A stretch of DNA of 64,000 nt from Sphingobacterium bovistauri (lineage in GTDB: Bacteria; Bacteroidota; Bacteroidia; Sphingobacteriales; Sphingobacteriaceae): NCBI RefSeq assembly GCF_020295405.1, contig NZ_JADEYP010000013.1, positions 37,826 to 101,825 of the forward strand, written 5' to 3'. A model generated the notes under the pieces. The model worked only from the letters and a program-made list of their open reading frames with translations. It had not been told where the DNA came from and searched no databases. This document shows positions 9,110 through 18,421 of this stretch, in pieces. A program made the translations under genes and the position numbers. Every line of letters starts with the position of its first letter. Position 1 is the stretch's first letter.

Positions 9110-10491
9110 TTCGGAATGCTCTCGTACTGAGAATCTACTAGATAAAGTAAAGAGGCTAACGCCGCAACTCCAGATTGAAGCTCCCTCCTATCTACAGCCT
9201 CAAAAACATCTTTCGCCGTATGATGTAAATCGAAATATCGATGTGGATCGGGCCTAAAATTAAACATGATGGTATTAGGAAAATGTTTACCCCACACACC
9301 TGAATCTACGCCTGGGCTACCTTCTAAAAATCTAGAAACCCAATATTTATTTTCAAATAAAGGTTTCCAAACTTGTTGAATCCAAGTAACCGCACTAGAA
9401 GAAGCCTTTATATCAAATCCTCTCGGAGCAAAACCACCTGCATCACTTTCAATAGCAGCAATTATTTGATCATTCTTTTCCTTTGCATCAGCACCATATT
9501 TTACAGCACCGTGAACACCGTTCTCTTCATTCATATAATACACTAAACGAATTGTATGATTAGGTTTATAGCCCAAATTCATTAATGTTCTGATCGCGTC
9601 TAAAGTACCAGTTATTCCTGTCCCATTATCATGCGCCCCCTCTCCTACATCCCAAGAATCCAAATGACCTCCAATAGTAATAATTTTCTCTGGAGACACC
9701 CGCCCTTTCCACTCAGCAATTACATTATGAGAATTAACATTACCCTTCCATTGCGAGTTTATTTTAAAATATACCTTTTGACGAGGATTACTTTTCAAAA
9801 TTAAACTTAATCTATTAGCGCCAACTGCAGATATTGCAGCAGCAGGAATACTATCTATCCCATCCGTATACCGTGTCCCTCCCGTATGTGGAAAATCATC
9901 CCGAGACGAAGACGCCAATGATCGAAAAATATAACCAACTCCACCTAATTTTGCAACTTCTGAAGGGCCCCTACTTCGTTGAAAACTATTCAATCCATAA
10001 GCAACACCAGTTTCTACCATTGATTCATCCCATGGCTTATTGATAAATACTATTTTCCCTCTTACTTGTTCGCCATACTTACGTAAATCTGACAACAACT
10101 CAAGCTCCAATACTTCCGCTGTTAAACCACCTTGTGGCGTTTTTACAGAACCACCGAGTGCTAAAATTTCAAACTCATCTTCACCTCCATCAAGCTTTAA
10201 TACCTCCTTACTCCCTCTATCCCAATAAGGAACTTGGACATCTTGAAGATAAACACAATCAAAAGGTAATGTTTTCATTAAATCATAAGACCATTTAACA
10301 GCTATTTCAGCATTTTTCGAACCTGAAATACGGTTTCCAACATCTTTCGTCAGCGACCTCAAGTCATCGTAAGCTTGTCCTTTATAAAAAGAATGATCGT
10401 AAATCTTGCTCATTATGATTGAATCCTGTTGCGCCTTAGCGCCTAATACACAAGAAATTAAGAAGATTATAGATAATTTTATTTTTCTCAT
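9106..10491 (-). CDS. Secreted M28-family zinc peptidase (carboxypeptidase Q-like)
   Basis: 461 residues from the chosen ATG at 10491, which gives a clean signal peptide (MRKIKLSIIFLISCVLGAKA). An upstream in-frame ATG would add 17 residues that hide it. M28 metal and catalytic residues are present: GGHLDSWD (His276), GAHDNG (Asp288), NEENG (Glu322/Glu323), IESDAGG (Asp350) and a late LHHTAKD His. A PA-like insert (about 120-200) lies before the peptidase core. It is exported to the periplasm or surface and probably cleaves aminopeptidase or dipeptide substrates. A strong hairpin ends 22 bases before the start. Confidence 0.9.
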   Translation of the reverse strand: MRKIKLSIIFLISCVLGAKAQQDSIIMSKIYDHSFYKGQAYDDLRSLTKDVGNRISGSKNAEIAVKWSYDLMKTLPFDCVYLQDVQVPYWDRGSKEVLKLDGGEDEFEILALGGSVKTPQGGLTAEVLELELLSDLRKYGEQVRGKIVFINKPWDESMVETGVAYGLNSFQRSRGPSEVAKLGGVGYIFRSLASSSRDDFPHTGGTRYTDGIDSIPAAAISAVGANRLSLILKSNPRQKVYFKINSQWKGNVNSHNVIAEWKGRVSPEKIITIGGHLDSWDVGEGAHDNGTGITGTLDAIRTLMNLGYKPNHTIRLVYYMNEENGVHGAVKYGADAKEKNDQIIAAIESDAGGFAPRGFDIKASSSAVTWIQQVWKPLFENKYWVSRFLEGSPGVDSGVWGKHFPNTIMFNFRPDPHRYFDLHHTAKDVFEAVDRRELQSGVAALASLLYLVDSQYESIPK

Positions 10492-10513
10492 TACTATTGA
10501 GGTATTACTAATT

Positions 10514-10542
10514 AAAAAAAGTGTTACTCTTACGAGCAACAC
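10514..10542 (-). terminator. Intrinsic terminator after the DUF1080 gene
   Basis: On the minus strand a 9-bp stem with one mismatch (GTGTTGCTC / GAGTAACAC, loop GTAA) is followed by seven T residues. It lies 8 bases after the DUF1080 stop and only 22 bases before the M28 start. The peptidase must therefore be transcribed by read-through or from a promoter overlapping this element. Confidence 0.8.
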
Positions 10543-10549
10543 CTTTTGA

Positions 10550-11551
10550 TTATTTTATTGGTGTAATTGTTATCTTTCTAAATTCAACACCTGTATGATC
10601 TCCCTGCAAATAAATTGGACCAGGAGCCCCTTCTTTACTATCTAACGCTCCACCAGTAATACCTGGAATTTCTTGATTATTGATCACAGTCTTACCATTA
10701 GAAACAATAGTAACCATACGACCTCTTAACGTAATTTCATATTTATTCCACTGATCTGGACCTAATGTATTGATTTCGCTTGGTGTTAAAAATCCGTAAA
10801 CACCACCATAATACAACGACCCTGGGTGTCTATCTAATGGTGAATCCTCTATTTGCACCTCATATCGACCACGTAAATAAATCCCCGAATTGCCTTCTTT
10901 TGCATATTTGAATTCAACTTCTAATTTAAAATCTTCAAATGTTTGATCAGAAATTAAATTCGCACCAGCCTTTTTATTAACCAATACACCATCTTTAACT
11001 TCCCATTGATTATCTTCAGAAGAAGCTTTCCATCCTGCTAAATCTTTGCCATTGAATAAATCAATTGCTTGCCCTAACTGCATATCACCTTCCCTAACTA
11101 AATAAGGAGCTTTTTCTCCTTCATATGAAAAGACATTACCTTTATTACTTGTGATAGTTCCTTTCAATTTGCCACCCTCTAGGGCACCTTCTACATTAAT
11201 TAATCCATCACCACCTTCCCATTGCGGTGGAATTTCAAAATAAAACTTACCATTTTCATATTTTATTTGAGACACAGGTCTAGCACTACCCGCATCCGCT
11301 ACAAAATAGCCAACAATTGTATTGAATCCCGAAAGCTTCACCTCTAACCATGAAGGTACTTGCTTACCTTCCTTCTCGACAGTAATATCCCATCTTCCAA
11401 TAATTTGTTTAGCCTCTTCTGGAATCACTTGAGTAGCAGGATTGTGAATCTCTTCCTTGCTCTCTTTGGTTTGTTCAGAATTACACGAAAACATTGTAGC
11501 TAATGATAAAGCAGCTAACAAAGCATAATTACAATTTCTTTTAAATTTCAT
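10550..11551 (-). CDS. DUF1080 (3-keto-disaccharide hydrolase-type) lipoprotein
   Basis: 333 residues from the ATG at 11551, giving MKFKRNCNYALLAALSLATM and lipobox FSCN. Upstream in-frame codons do not resemble a signal peptide. The C-terminal half is the concanavalin-like DUF1080 domain: LFNGKDLAGWKAS, WEVKDGVL, FEDFKLEVEFKYAKEGNSGIYLRG, then YEVQIEDS and GPIYLQGDHTGVEFRKI. DUF1080 proteins include 3-keto-glycoside hydrolases. The N-terminal half is a beta domain related to the lipocalin-like region that often precedes DUF1080. Location is periplasm or outer membrane. The substrate is unknown. Confidence 0.85.
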   Translation of the reverse strand: MKFKRNCNYALLAALSLATMFSCNSEQTKESKEEIHNPATQVIPEEAKQIIGRWDITVEKEGKQVPSWLEVKLSGFNTIVGYFVADAGSARPVSQIKYENGKFYFEIPPQWEGGDGLINVEGALEGGKLKGTITSNKGNVFSYEGEKAPYLVREGDMQLGQAIDLFNGKDLAGWKASSEDNQWEVKDGVLVNKKAGANLISDQTFEDFKLEVEFKYAKEGNSGIYLRGRYEVQIEDSPLDRHPGSLYYGGVYGFLTPSEINTLGPDQWNKYEITLRGRMVTIVSNGKTVINNQEIPGITGGALDSKEGAPGPIYLQGDHTGVEFRKITITPIK

Positions 11552-11586
11552 ATTAAAATAAACATATGGGTTTATAACATCACTAA

Positions 11587-11594
11587 CAAATATA
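11587..11594 (-). promoter_or_regulatory. Possible -7 element for the DUF1080 gene
   Basis: The minus strand reads TATATTTG (TAnnTTTG) 35 bases before the chosen start at 11551. No good -33 TTTG sits at 19 bases. Its position supports the shorter protein start, because the longer reading frame would begin upstream of this element. Confidence 0.4.
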
Positions 11595-11687
11595 GTATTT
11601 AAATACACGAACATCAGCAAAAGATAAACATTACACAAAATAGTAAAAAATAAATAAATTAGACAAACTATTAACCGTAATTAAACC

Positions 11688-13661
11688 ATGACACGTTATT
11701 ACTTAATCATCTTATCCATATGCTTCTATTTAGTGAGTAATTCTCAAGATTTTTCGTACGGAAAAATAGCGAAGGAGGAATTTGAAAAGAGCACCTATGC
11801 CCCACATGCTGAAGCGATTGTACTTCAAGAGTTTGGGAAAGCAAGAGTTGAATACCAAGAAATTAAGCAAGACCTGGTACTACGGTTTTATTACCATACC
11901 AAAATCTTAATTAAAAATAAAGAGGGGTTAGAATATGGAAACTTTACAATCCCGCTATTTAAAAGCAGCAACAATAGCAGCGAAACTATTCATGGCATTA
12001 AAGGGACGACTTACCATATATCAGCCGAAGGCAAAATTGAAAAAACAGACCTTGACAAAAAAAATATAATTACTGAAAAATCAACAGACAATATCAATTT
12101 GGTAAAGATAGCTCTGCCAAATGTAAAAGAAAACTGTATTGTTGAATTACGCTACACCACAGAATCACCATTTCTATATAATCTAGAGTCTTGGAAATTT
12201 CAAGATTTTATTCCAAAAATACATTCCGAATTTGTAACAGAAATACCCGAATTATGCCTGTACAATGTAAATATGAAAGGATATGTGAAACTTGAATCGA
12301 AAAAAGACTTACCTTATGATACGAAGATTGTTACGGGAGTAGGTGATGTGCGAGGTACTCAAACCACCTATATCGCAAAAGACATTCCTGCCTTCATAAA
12401 TGAAGACTATATGACTTCAGCTAAAAATTTCATGGGGAGATTAACCTTCGAACTAGCTTCATTTTCTATCCCATTTGGTCCCAGACATAATTTTTCAAGA
12501 AGTTGGACCGACGTTAAAGATCAACTTTTTAAGTCAGAATCATTTGGCAAAGAATTGAACAGAGCAAGTCTTTTTAAAAATATTCTTCCTACCATTCTAA
12601 AAGACAACATGAATACTTATGATAAAGCAAATGCAATTTATGACTACATAAAATCACATATAAAATGGAATAAATCATACGGACTTTTTTGTGAAAATGG
12701 TGCAAAGGAAGCGTTGGAACAAAAAAACGGAAATGTCGCTGACATAAATCTAGCGCTCATTAGTGCTTTGAGAGCCGCAAAAATTGATGCTAACCCCGTT
12801 ATTCTATCCACAAGAGATAATGGCTTGCCCTCCCTCTTCAGACCTACAATTACAGATTACAATTATGTCATTACGCATGTATTAATTGATTCACAAGAAT
12901 ACCTACTAGATGCCTCCGATATTTACTCCCCATTTGGCCAAATACCTTTCCGTTGTGTGAATTATCAAGGATACCTATTCAAAGAAAATGGCGACAAATC
13001 TATAGAACTAAAATCAAATCTTGTTAGTAAAATAGGCTATGAATTCCATGGCGATTTGGATGAAAATGGAAACCTAAAAGGTCAACTAACCGTACATAGG
13101 AATGGCTATCTTGCAACAAATAAAAGAGAAGAAATAAAAAGCTTCAATTCTATTGAAGAGTATGTCGAAAATTTAGAAGAATCGACTGTACATTACAAAA
13201 TCAAAAATCATCAAATAGATCACTTAGACAATCCTTCAGAAATCCTAAGCGAGGTGCATCAAATCGAATTCAATAATTTTGCATCTAAAAAAGAAAATGA
13301 ACTCAAATTTATTCCATTTATAACTGGTAGGACATCTAAAAACCCATTCAATCTTGACGAAAGAACTTATCCTGTTGACTTAGGATCTAACATTGAAGAA
13401 TCTTATATTCTAAATATTAAACTTCCTAGTGCATATAAAATTGCAAATAAACCTAAAAATCTACACTTAACATTACCTAACAAAGAAGCACGCTATCTCT
13501 ATATTATAAAGGAGAATGAAGGTATGTTATCAATTCAAATACTTTCACAATTGAATAAAGCGTTATTTCTACCAGATGAATATCATGATCTAAAAGAATT
13601 TTTTTCGCATATTATACAATCACAAAGTTTAGATCTCACTATTGGTAAACCATCTATATAA
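11688..13661 (+). CDS. DUF3857 / transglutaminase-like exported protein lacking the catalytic Cys
   Basis: 657 residues with a signal peptide. The N-terminal DUF3857 beta domain (about 55-260) is followed by a transglutaminase-like core (about 310-410) and a C-terminal DUF3858-like beta domain. In active transglutaminase folds a GNCAD-type motif carries the nucleophile. Here the motif is GNVADIN (about residue 347), so Cys is Val. The His (VITHVLI) and Asp (LLDASD) are retained. This suggests a binding or scaffold role rather than catalysis, as in many Bacteroidota members. It diverges from the DUF1080 gene across a 136-base gap. Confidence 0.85.
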   Translation: MTRYYLIILSICFYLVSNSQDFSYGKIAKEEFEKSTYAPHAEAIVLQEFGKARVEYQEIKQDLVLRFYYHTKILIKNKEGLEYGNFTIPLFKSSNNSSETIHGIKGTTYHISAEGKIEKTDLDKKNIITEKSTDNINLVKIALPNVKENCIVELRYTTESPFLYNLESWKFQDFIPKIHSEFVTEIPELCLYNVNMKGYVKLESKKDLPYDTKIVTGVGDVRGTQTTYIAKDIPAFINEDYMTSAKNFMGRLTFELASFSIPFGPRHNFSRSWTDVKDQLFKSESFGKELNRASLFKNILPTILKDNMNTYDKANAIYDYIKSHIKWNKSYGLFCENGAKEALEQKNGNVADINLALISALRAAKIDANPVILSTRDNGLPSLFRPTITDYNYVITHVLIDSQEYLLDASDIYSPFGQIPFRCVNYQGYLFKENGDKSIELKSNLVSKIGYEFHGDLDENGNLKGQLTVHRNGYLATNKREEIKSFNSIEEYVENLEESTVHYKIKNHQIDHLDNPSEILSEVHQIEFNNFASKKENELKFIPFITGRTSKNPFNLDERTYPVDLGSNIEESYILNIKLPSAYKIANKPKNLHLTLPNKEARYLYIIKENEGMLSIQILSQLNKALFLPDEYHDLKEFFSHIIQSQSLDLTIGKPSI

Positions 13662-13688
13662 AGTTCCGAATTAATCTTTCAATAGCTA

Positions 13689-13726
13689 AATATTTACAGG
13701 TAAATTAAAAATTACCTGTAAATATT
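13689..13726. promoter_or_regulatory. 15-bp perfect inverted repeat between DUF3857 and Lrp genes
   Basis: AATATTTACAGGTAA (13689-13703) and its exact complement (13712-13726) are separated by 8 bases. It can form a terminator-like hairpin for the upstream gene. Its right arm also reaches the expected -33 position of the Lrp-gene promoter, so it could be an operator for the regulator itself. There is no T-run directly after it. Confidence 0.6.
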
Positions 13727-13748
13727 ACATAATTAACATGTGATTAAC

Positions 13749-13756
13749 TATATTTG
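13749..13756 (+). promoter_or_regulatory. -7 element of the Lrp/AsnC gene
   Basis: TATATTTG matches TAnnTTTG and lies 22 bases before the ATG at 13779, implying a very short leader. The -33 region coincides with the right end of the 15-bp inverted repeat. Confidence 0.5.
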
Positions 13757-13778
13757 ATATTATCAAAACCTATTAGTC

Positions 13779-14237
13779 ATGAATTTAGACCCAACTGATA
13801 TCAAATTGCTCAAACTACTTCAGGAAGATGCAACCTTAAGCAACAAGGAGTTGGCTGAAAAACTATACAAATCTATAGCAGCTATCCACGAAAGAGTTAA
13901 AAAACTCAAGAAAGCTGGATATATCAAAAAAACAGTAGCTATATTAGATCGAAAAATGATTGGCATTGGTTTAATTTCATTTTCTCAAGTTTTTTTAAAA
14001 GCACACACTTTCGAAACTCTTAATGAGTTTGAGAAGGAAGTCGCCAAATTTCCTGAGGTCATGGAGTGCTATCAAATGGCTGGATCCTACGACTTTATGT
14101 TGCGCATCGCAACAAAAGACATGGAAGCGTACCATATGTTTCTAAGACACAAATTAGCTGTATTACCACAAGTAAACACAGTGCAAACATACTTTGTGTT
14201 ATCTGAAACCAAAAGCGAAACTGCATACCATTTCTAA
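13779..14237 (+). CDS. Lrp/AsnC-family transcriptional regulator
   Basis: 152 residues, standard for the family. The N-terminal winged helix-turn-helix has LDPTDIKLLKLLQEDA, then NKELAEKLYKSIAAIHERV as recognition region and KKAGYIKK as wing (residues 1-60). It is followed by a RAM ligand-binding domain (about 65-145) containing PEVMECYQMAGSYDFML. Such proteins form octamers that sense amino acids. The target is unknown; the inverted repeat upstream suggests autoregulation. The residues AAIHERVKKLKKAGYI are typical of the Bacteroidota subgroup. Confidence 0.93.
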   Translation: MNLDPTDIKLLKLLQEDATLSNKELAEKLYKSIAAIHERVKKLKKAGYIKKTVAILDRKMIGIGLISFSQVFLKAHTFETLNEFEKEVAKFPEVMECYQMAGSYDFMLRIATKDMEAYHMFLRHKLAVLPQVNTVQTYFVLSETKSETAYHF

Positions 14238-14309
14238 GAAGAAACATTTTAACATATTGTTTTTCAAATATTTAATGGCTATATTTAAATTTAAAAACAA
14301 CCATTAGCT

Positions 14310-14990
14310 ATGAGAAATACGATAATATTAGTGCTACTTATTATTTGCAGCATCTCTTGTGCAGTTGCTCAAAATCCAACAGGTGTTTACATTGCCACCA
14401 ACAATAATGATAAACATCTATTATTAATTGCAGACGGCTATATCACCCACACTATTTTTAGTGCGAGCGAGTATAAAAATACACAGGGTGGTACTTATAA
14501 AATAGCTAATAACGAATTAGTAGTCAATTGTGAATTTGATGATAAAAACCCATCAAATATCGGGAAAGAACACCATTTTCCTATTCGATTTGAGTCTGAA
14601 ACTTTGTATTTAGATAATACCCCTTTCCAAAAACAAGCAAAGTCTAAACAAGATTTAGATGGGTTGTGGCGTATTACAGGAAGACAAAACAACCAAACGG
14701 TGAATACTATCAAAAGAGCTGATCGCAAGACAATAAAATTACTTGTAGATGGTTACTTCCAATGGATAGCAATTAATCCGATTGAAAAAGGATTTTACGG
14801 TACAGGTGGAGGAAAATATACTTTTCAAAATAGAAATTATCAGGAAAACATACTATTCTTCTCTAGAGACAATAATCGTGTGGGAGCGACATTAAATTTT
14901 AGTGGAGAAATTAAAAACAATGAATGGCATCACAGTGGAAAAAGTTCAAAAGGTGATCCAATTTATGAAATATGGAGTAGAGATAACTAA
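14310..14990 (+). CDS. Secreted beta-rich protein of unknown function
   Basis: 226 residues: signal peptide (about 1-20, ending AVAQ) and two similar beta-rich halves, each starting with a G(L/V)(W/Y) segment (GVYIATNNND and GLWRITGRQN) and containing LxxDGYxxxxxF. The repeat of this pattern (LLIADGYITHTIF and LLVDGYFQWIA) suggests an internal duplication, perhaps a lipocalin-like barrel. No family is recognised with confidence. It is a single gene ending at a hairpin shared with the convergent dsbD-like gene. Confidence 0.75.
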   Translation: MRNTIILVLLIICSISCAVAQNPTGVYIATNNNDKHLLLIADGYITHTIFSASEYKNTQGGTYKIANNELVVNCEFDDKNPSNIGKEHHFPIRFESETLYLDNTPFQKQAKSKQDLDGLWRITGRQNNQTVNTIKRADRKTIKLLVDGYFQWIAINPIEKGFYGTGGGKYTFQNRNYQENILFFSRDNNRVGATLNFSGEIKNNEWHHSGKSSKGDPIYEIWSRDN

Positions 14991-14994
14991 AGAA

Positions 14995-15011
14995 GCCCAA
15001 CATCGTTGGGC
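14995..15011. terminator. Hairpin between convergent genes
   Basis: A perfect 7-bp GC-rich stem (GCCCAAC / GTTGGGC) with loop ATC lies 5 bases after the secreted-protein gene and 34 bases from the end of the dsbD-like gene. The plus-strand tail ATTCTT is only weakly T-rich. Confidence 0.6.
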
Positions 15012-15044
15012 ATTCTTAGATTCTATTTAGGTTGAATATACTTC

Positions 15045-16769
15045 TTACTTTGCTTTAAATTTTTCTAATCCAGACTTCAAGAAATCAGCATACTTATCTA
15101 CATTGTAGACAGCACCACTTGTTGGAACTAATAATTCTCCATTCGTGTCTAGCAGTGCATATAATGGTTGAGAATTGCTCTCGAATCTTGTGATTTGAAA
15201 ATCAGCATTGCGCTTACTTACTGTATTGATTTTTTTGCCCGTTTTTTCTGAAACATAATGCTCACTCTCTGGCAATTCTAAAACCTTATCATCTACATAT
15301 AATTCTACCAAGATGAAGTCATTGTTGATCATGTCACGTACTTTTGGCACACTCCAAACCTCTGCTTCCATCTTACGACAGTTCACACAGTTCCAACCTG
15401 TAAAATCAACCAGCAATGGTTTATTTTGTTCTTTGGCAGCAGCCAAAGCCTCCTCGTAATCATAATAAGGATCTAACCCTTTGATCGTCGCTTTGCTATG
15501 GAAATATGTGTAATGTTTGCGTTTAGCAGCATCTGTACCAGCTGCATTCGGAGCATGTGACACTCCCGATGCCAAGTCAAAATCTTGCGTACCTACTGGT
15601 GGTAAAAATGCGGAAATAGCTTTCAATGGAGCGCCCCACATTCCTGGAATCATATAGACTACAAACGTGAATACCATAATAGCAAACATCGTACGTGGAA
15701 CAGATAAAAACTCTAAGTTACTATCGTGTGAGAATTTTATTTTACCAATTAAGTACAAACCTAATAAGCCAAAAATTACAATCCATAACGCTAAGTAAAC
15801 CTCTCTATCCAATAAGTTCCAGTTGTATGCCAAATCTACATTTGATAAGAATTTCAAGGCTAATGCTAATTCTAAGAAACCTAAAACAACTTTTATGCTA
15901 TTCAACCAACCGCCAGATTTAGGTAAGGATTTTAACATAGAAGGGAACATAGCAAACAACACGAAAGGTACAGCTAATGCTAATGAAAAGCCTAACATGC
16001 CTATCGCAGGACCTAAACGCTCACCACGTGTAGCAGCCTCTACCAGCAAAGTACCAATAATTGGACCTGTACAAGAGAATGAAACTACAGCAAGACTTGC
16101 AGACATGAAGAACAGTCCAACAAGGCCACTTTTATCAGAGTTTGAATCAATTTTATTTACAAAAGAACTAGGTAATGTAATTTCAAATGCACCTAAGAAT
16201 GATGTCGCAAAGACAACCAATAATAGGAAGAAGAAGAAGTTAAAAATACCATTTGTCGAAAGTTCATTTAATGCTTCTGGACCAAAAGCTATGGTAATAA
16301 GCATACCCAACGCCACGTAGATAACAATAATAAACAATCCATACATAAAGGCCTGCGAAATAGCCTTGGAACGAGAACCTGCTTTTTTGGTAAAGAAACT
16401 CACTGTCAGCGGTACCATTGGGAAGATACAAGGCATGAAAAATGCTGCGAAACCACCCAACAAACCTGCTATAAAAATTCCCCACAACGAAGCATCTTCT
16501 TTTTGTGTTTCACTTGAAGTAGAGATATCTGCATTCTGCAAAGAATCAACCGGAGATGTAGCAGCTGATAGTTGACTAGAATCTTGTCCATCAGTAAACT
16601 CGACATCGCCAAAGTCGACAACAGCCGAGCTATCTACACTTGCCTCCTCCGATGATGTGCCATCAGAAAATTCAACGTCATCTAAATTAATTATGGTATC
16701 CTGAGCAATACTAGGAGTCGTAGACCAAAATAAAAAGACAACAAAAAATAATTTCAAAAACAATTTCAT
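15045..16769 (-). CDS. DsbD-like thiol:disulfide interchange protein
   Basis: 574 residues: signal peptide (1-23), an acidic low-complexity linker, a CcdA-type transmembrane domain with Cys in FFMPCIFPMVPLT (Cys114) and SFSCTGPIIGT, and a C-terminal thioredoxin-like domain with GWNCVNC (Cys461, Cys464). It moves electrons from cytoplasmic thioredoxin across the inner membrane to periplasmic thiol proteins. Unlike enterobacterial DsbD there is no N-terminal Ig-like alpha domain. Instead a short linker carries two copies of a DVEF(S/T)DG motif. It is preceded by a hairpin that separates it from the cysteine-synthase-like gene. Confidence 0.92.
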   Translation of the reverse strand: MKLFLKLFFVVFLFWSTTPSIAQDTIINLDDVEFSDGTSSEEASVDSSAVVDFGDVEFTDGQDSSQLSAATSPVDSLQNADISTSSETQKEDASLWGIFIAGLLGGFAAFFMPCIFPMVPLTVSFFTKKAGSRSKAISQAFMYGLFIIVIYVALGMLITIAFGPEALNELSTNGIFNFFFFLLLVVFATSFLGAFEITLPSSFVNKIDSNSDKSGLVGLFFMSASLAVVSFSCTGPIIGTLLVEAATRGERLGPAIGMLGFSLALAVPFVLFAMFPSMLKSLPKSGGWLNSIKVVLGFLELALALKFLSNVDLAYNWNLLDREVYLALWIVIFGLLGLYLIGKIKFSHDSNLEFLSVPRTMFAIMVFTFVVYMIPGMWGAPLKAISAFLPPVGTQDFDLASGVSHAPNAAGTDAAKRKHYTYFHSKATIKGLDPYYDYEEALAAAKEQNKPLLVDFTGWNCVNCRKMEAEVWSVPKVRDMINNDFILVELYVDDKVLELPESEHYVSEKTGKKINTVSKRNADFQITRFESNSQPLYALLDTNGELLVPTSGAVYNVDKYADFLKSGLEKFKAK

Positions 16770-16802
16770 AACATTAGTTTTTTTATTCTCTTAAATAAGA
16801 TC

Positions 16803-16822
16803 AGCCGAGTTAGCACTCGGCT
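16803..16822 (-). terminator. Hairpin after the cysteine-synthase-family gene
   Basis: A 7-bp perfect stem (AGCCGAG / CTCGGCT) with a 6-base loop sits 55 bases after the stop at 16878 and 34 bases before the dsbD-like start. On the minus strand a T-containing tail (GATCTTATTT) follows, not a strict T-run. Confidence 0.55.
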
Positions 16823-16877
16823 TAATCTATTCTAACACAAACAATCCTAAACAAATAGGATGAAACAAAAATTTATA

Positions 16878-17942
16878 TTAGCCAAATAATGGCTTTTCTA
16901 ATCTCGCAATTGGCATGAATCCTCTAAAATCCAAATCTGTAGAAATATAACCTTCCTTCACAGGCTCGTCTTTTACCAAATCAGTACTCAAATATTTTTT
17001 ATTATCGTCACATAATAATGTAACTACAACCGCATCATCACCTAACTGCTCTTTCAGTTTAATTGCACCAATCACATTTGCACCTGATGAAATCCCAACT
17101 GCTAATCCCAGCTGTTTAGCAATTTTTTGCGCCATTATAATTGAATCACCATCTGAAGCACATACGACTTCTTCCAACTCATCCAATTTTACAATTGCAG
17201 GAATAAATTCGTCGGAAATACCTTGAATACGATGCGCACCTACTTTGTACCCTGTTGTCAGCGTAGGACTTTCTTGCGGTTCTAAAGGGTGAATCTTTAC
17301 AAATGGGTTATAATTTTTCAATTGCTTACCCACTCCCATCACTGTACCTCCTGTACCTACACCTGCCACAAAAGCATCTGCAACCAAACCTTTAGACTCC
17401 AATTGTAAAGCAATTTCCTTTCCGGTAGTCATCTCATGCGCCTCAGCATTGAACAAATTTTCAAACTGTCTAGGCAAAAATACACCTCCCTTAGCAGCTA
17501 ATTCCTCACTCAACTTGATACTACCTAAAAAACCACCTTCTTCTTTGCTGATAAGCTGAATATCAGCCCCCATGCTTTTGATAATATCGATACGTTCTTT
17601 ACTCAACCAATTAGGCATGATAATTTTCACCTCGTGCCCCAAAGCTTTACCTATAGCAGAGAAAGCTATACCAGTATTACCACTCGTAGCTTCTACAATC
17701 ATATCATCTGGACTTATTTGGCAATTTTTATATGCTTTATACAAAATATATAATGCCATACGGTCCTTAATACTTCCCGTCAAATTATAATTTTCACACT
17801 TCACAAAAATCCTATTCGGCTTGCCTTTATATACATATTGCAATTCCAACATAGGCGTATTTCCCACCAAACACCATAAATGTTTGAAACGACTATCTAA
17901 TTCTGGCGATAAACATTTACTGTGTATAGACTCTGTAGACAT
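16878..17942 (-). CDS. Pyridoxal-phosphate-dependent cysteine synthase family protein
   Basis: 354 residues. Fold-type II PLP enzyme motifs are clear: [17 protein letters not shown] with the Schiff-base Lys59, the TSGNTGIA phosphate/substrate loop and the glycine-rich [12 protein letters not shown]. It probably makes cysteine or a related amino acid from O-acetylserine or an analogue, in the cytoplasm. It is longer than classical CysK (about 310). The extra residues are a 20-residue N-terminal segment and a C-terminal tail ([17 protein letters not shown]). The exact substrate cannot be assigned, so no gene symbol is given. Confidence 0.85.
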   Translation of the reverse strand: MSTESIHSKCLSPELDSRFKHLWCLVGNTPMLELQYVYKGKPNRIFVKCENYNLTGSIKDRMALYILYKAYKNCQISPDDMIVEATSGNTGIAFSAIGKALGHEVKIIMPNWLSKERIDIIKSMGADIQLISKEEGGFLGSIKLSEELAAKGGVFLPRQFENLFNAEAHEMTTGKEIALQLESKGLVADAFVAGVGTGGTVMGVGKQLKNYNPFVKIHPLEPQESPTLTTGYKVGAHRIQGISDEFIPAIVKLDELEEVVCASDGDSIIMAQKIAKQLGLAVGISSGANVIGAIKLKEQLGDDAVVVTLLCDDNKKYLSTDLVKDEPVKEGYISTDLDFRGFMPIARLEKPLFG

Positions 17943-18421
17943 TTCTCTTTATCAATCTTATTTAACAACTACACAAAAATGCATCAAATCAGAATTATTT
18001 TCAATAGCACCATTGGTATTCAAAATATTTTTTCGACAAAACACATATAAACAGAAAATATTAAATAAACAAACCACAAATCACCCACTTCATGATTAAA
18101 TGATGTAATTTATCACCTAATAAGAATTCAAAAATAATCTCCCTAATAAACAAATCACATTATCAATAAATGAAATGGTAACTAGTAATACTGTTGAATA
18201 TCTAAGAAATGATGGTAATTCTTTTAAAAGTTTCTATTGAAAGCTTTGGACCAATAACTTTTACTGCTTGACTTATAAATACAAGGAATAGCAACTACGA
18301 AATCCTAGAGTGCATATAATACGCAATAATTAAGCAGCTATTTTGAAATTTTGTAGATAAAAGTATTTAAGAAAACATAGGATCTTCTGTGATTTAGAAC
18401 CTCCCGTGTTTTATGGATATT
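17943..18421. other. Intergenic stretch between the housekeeping block and the second locus
   Basis: About 480 A+T-rich bases. Reading frames are all short and none resembles a protein. I see no tRNA or strong hairpin. It separates the divergent-looking housekeeping region from the end of the GH16-containing operon. Confidence 0.6.

Noticed and set aside
10491..10542. Longer M28 peptidase starting at 10542
   Set aside because: The extra 17 codons hide the signal peptide and run through the terminator hairpin.
15823..16320. Open frame of 165 codons on the plus strand inside the dsbD-like gene
   Set aside because: It is antisense to a well-supported membrane protein, has no family resemblance and is explained by that gene's codon bias.
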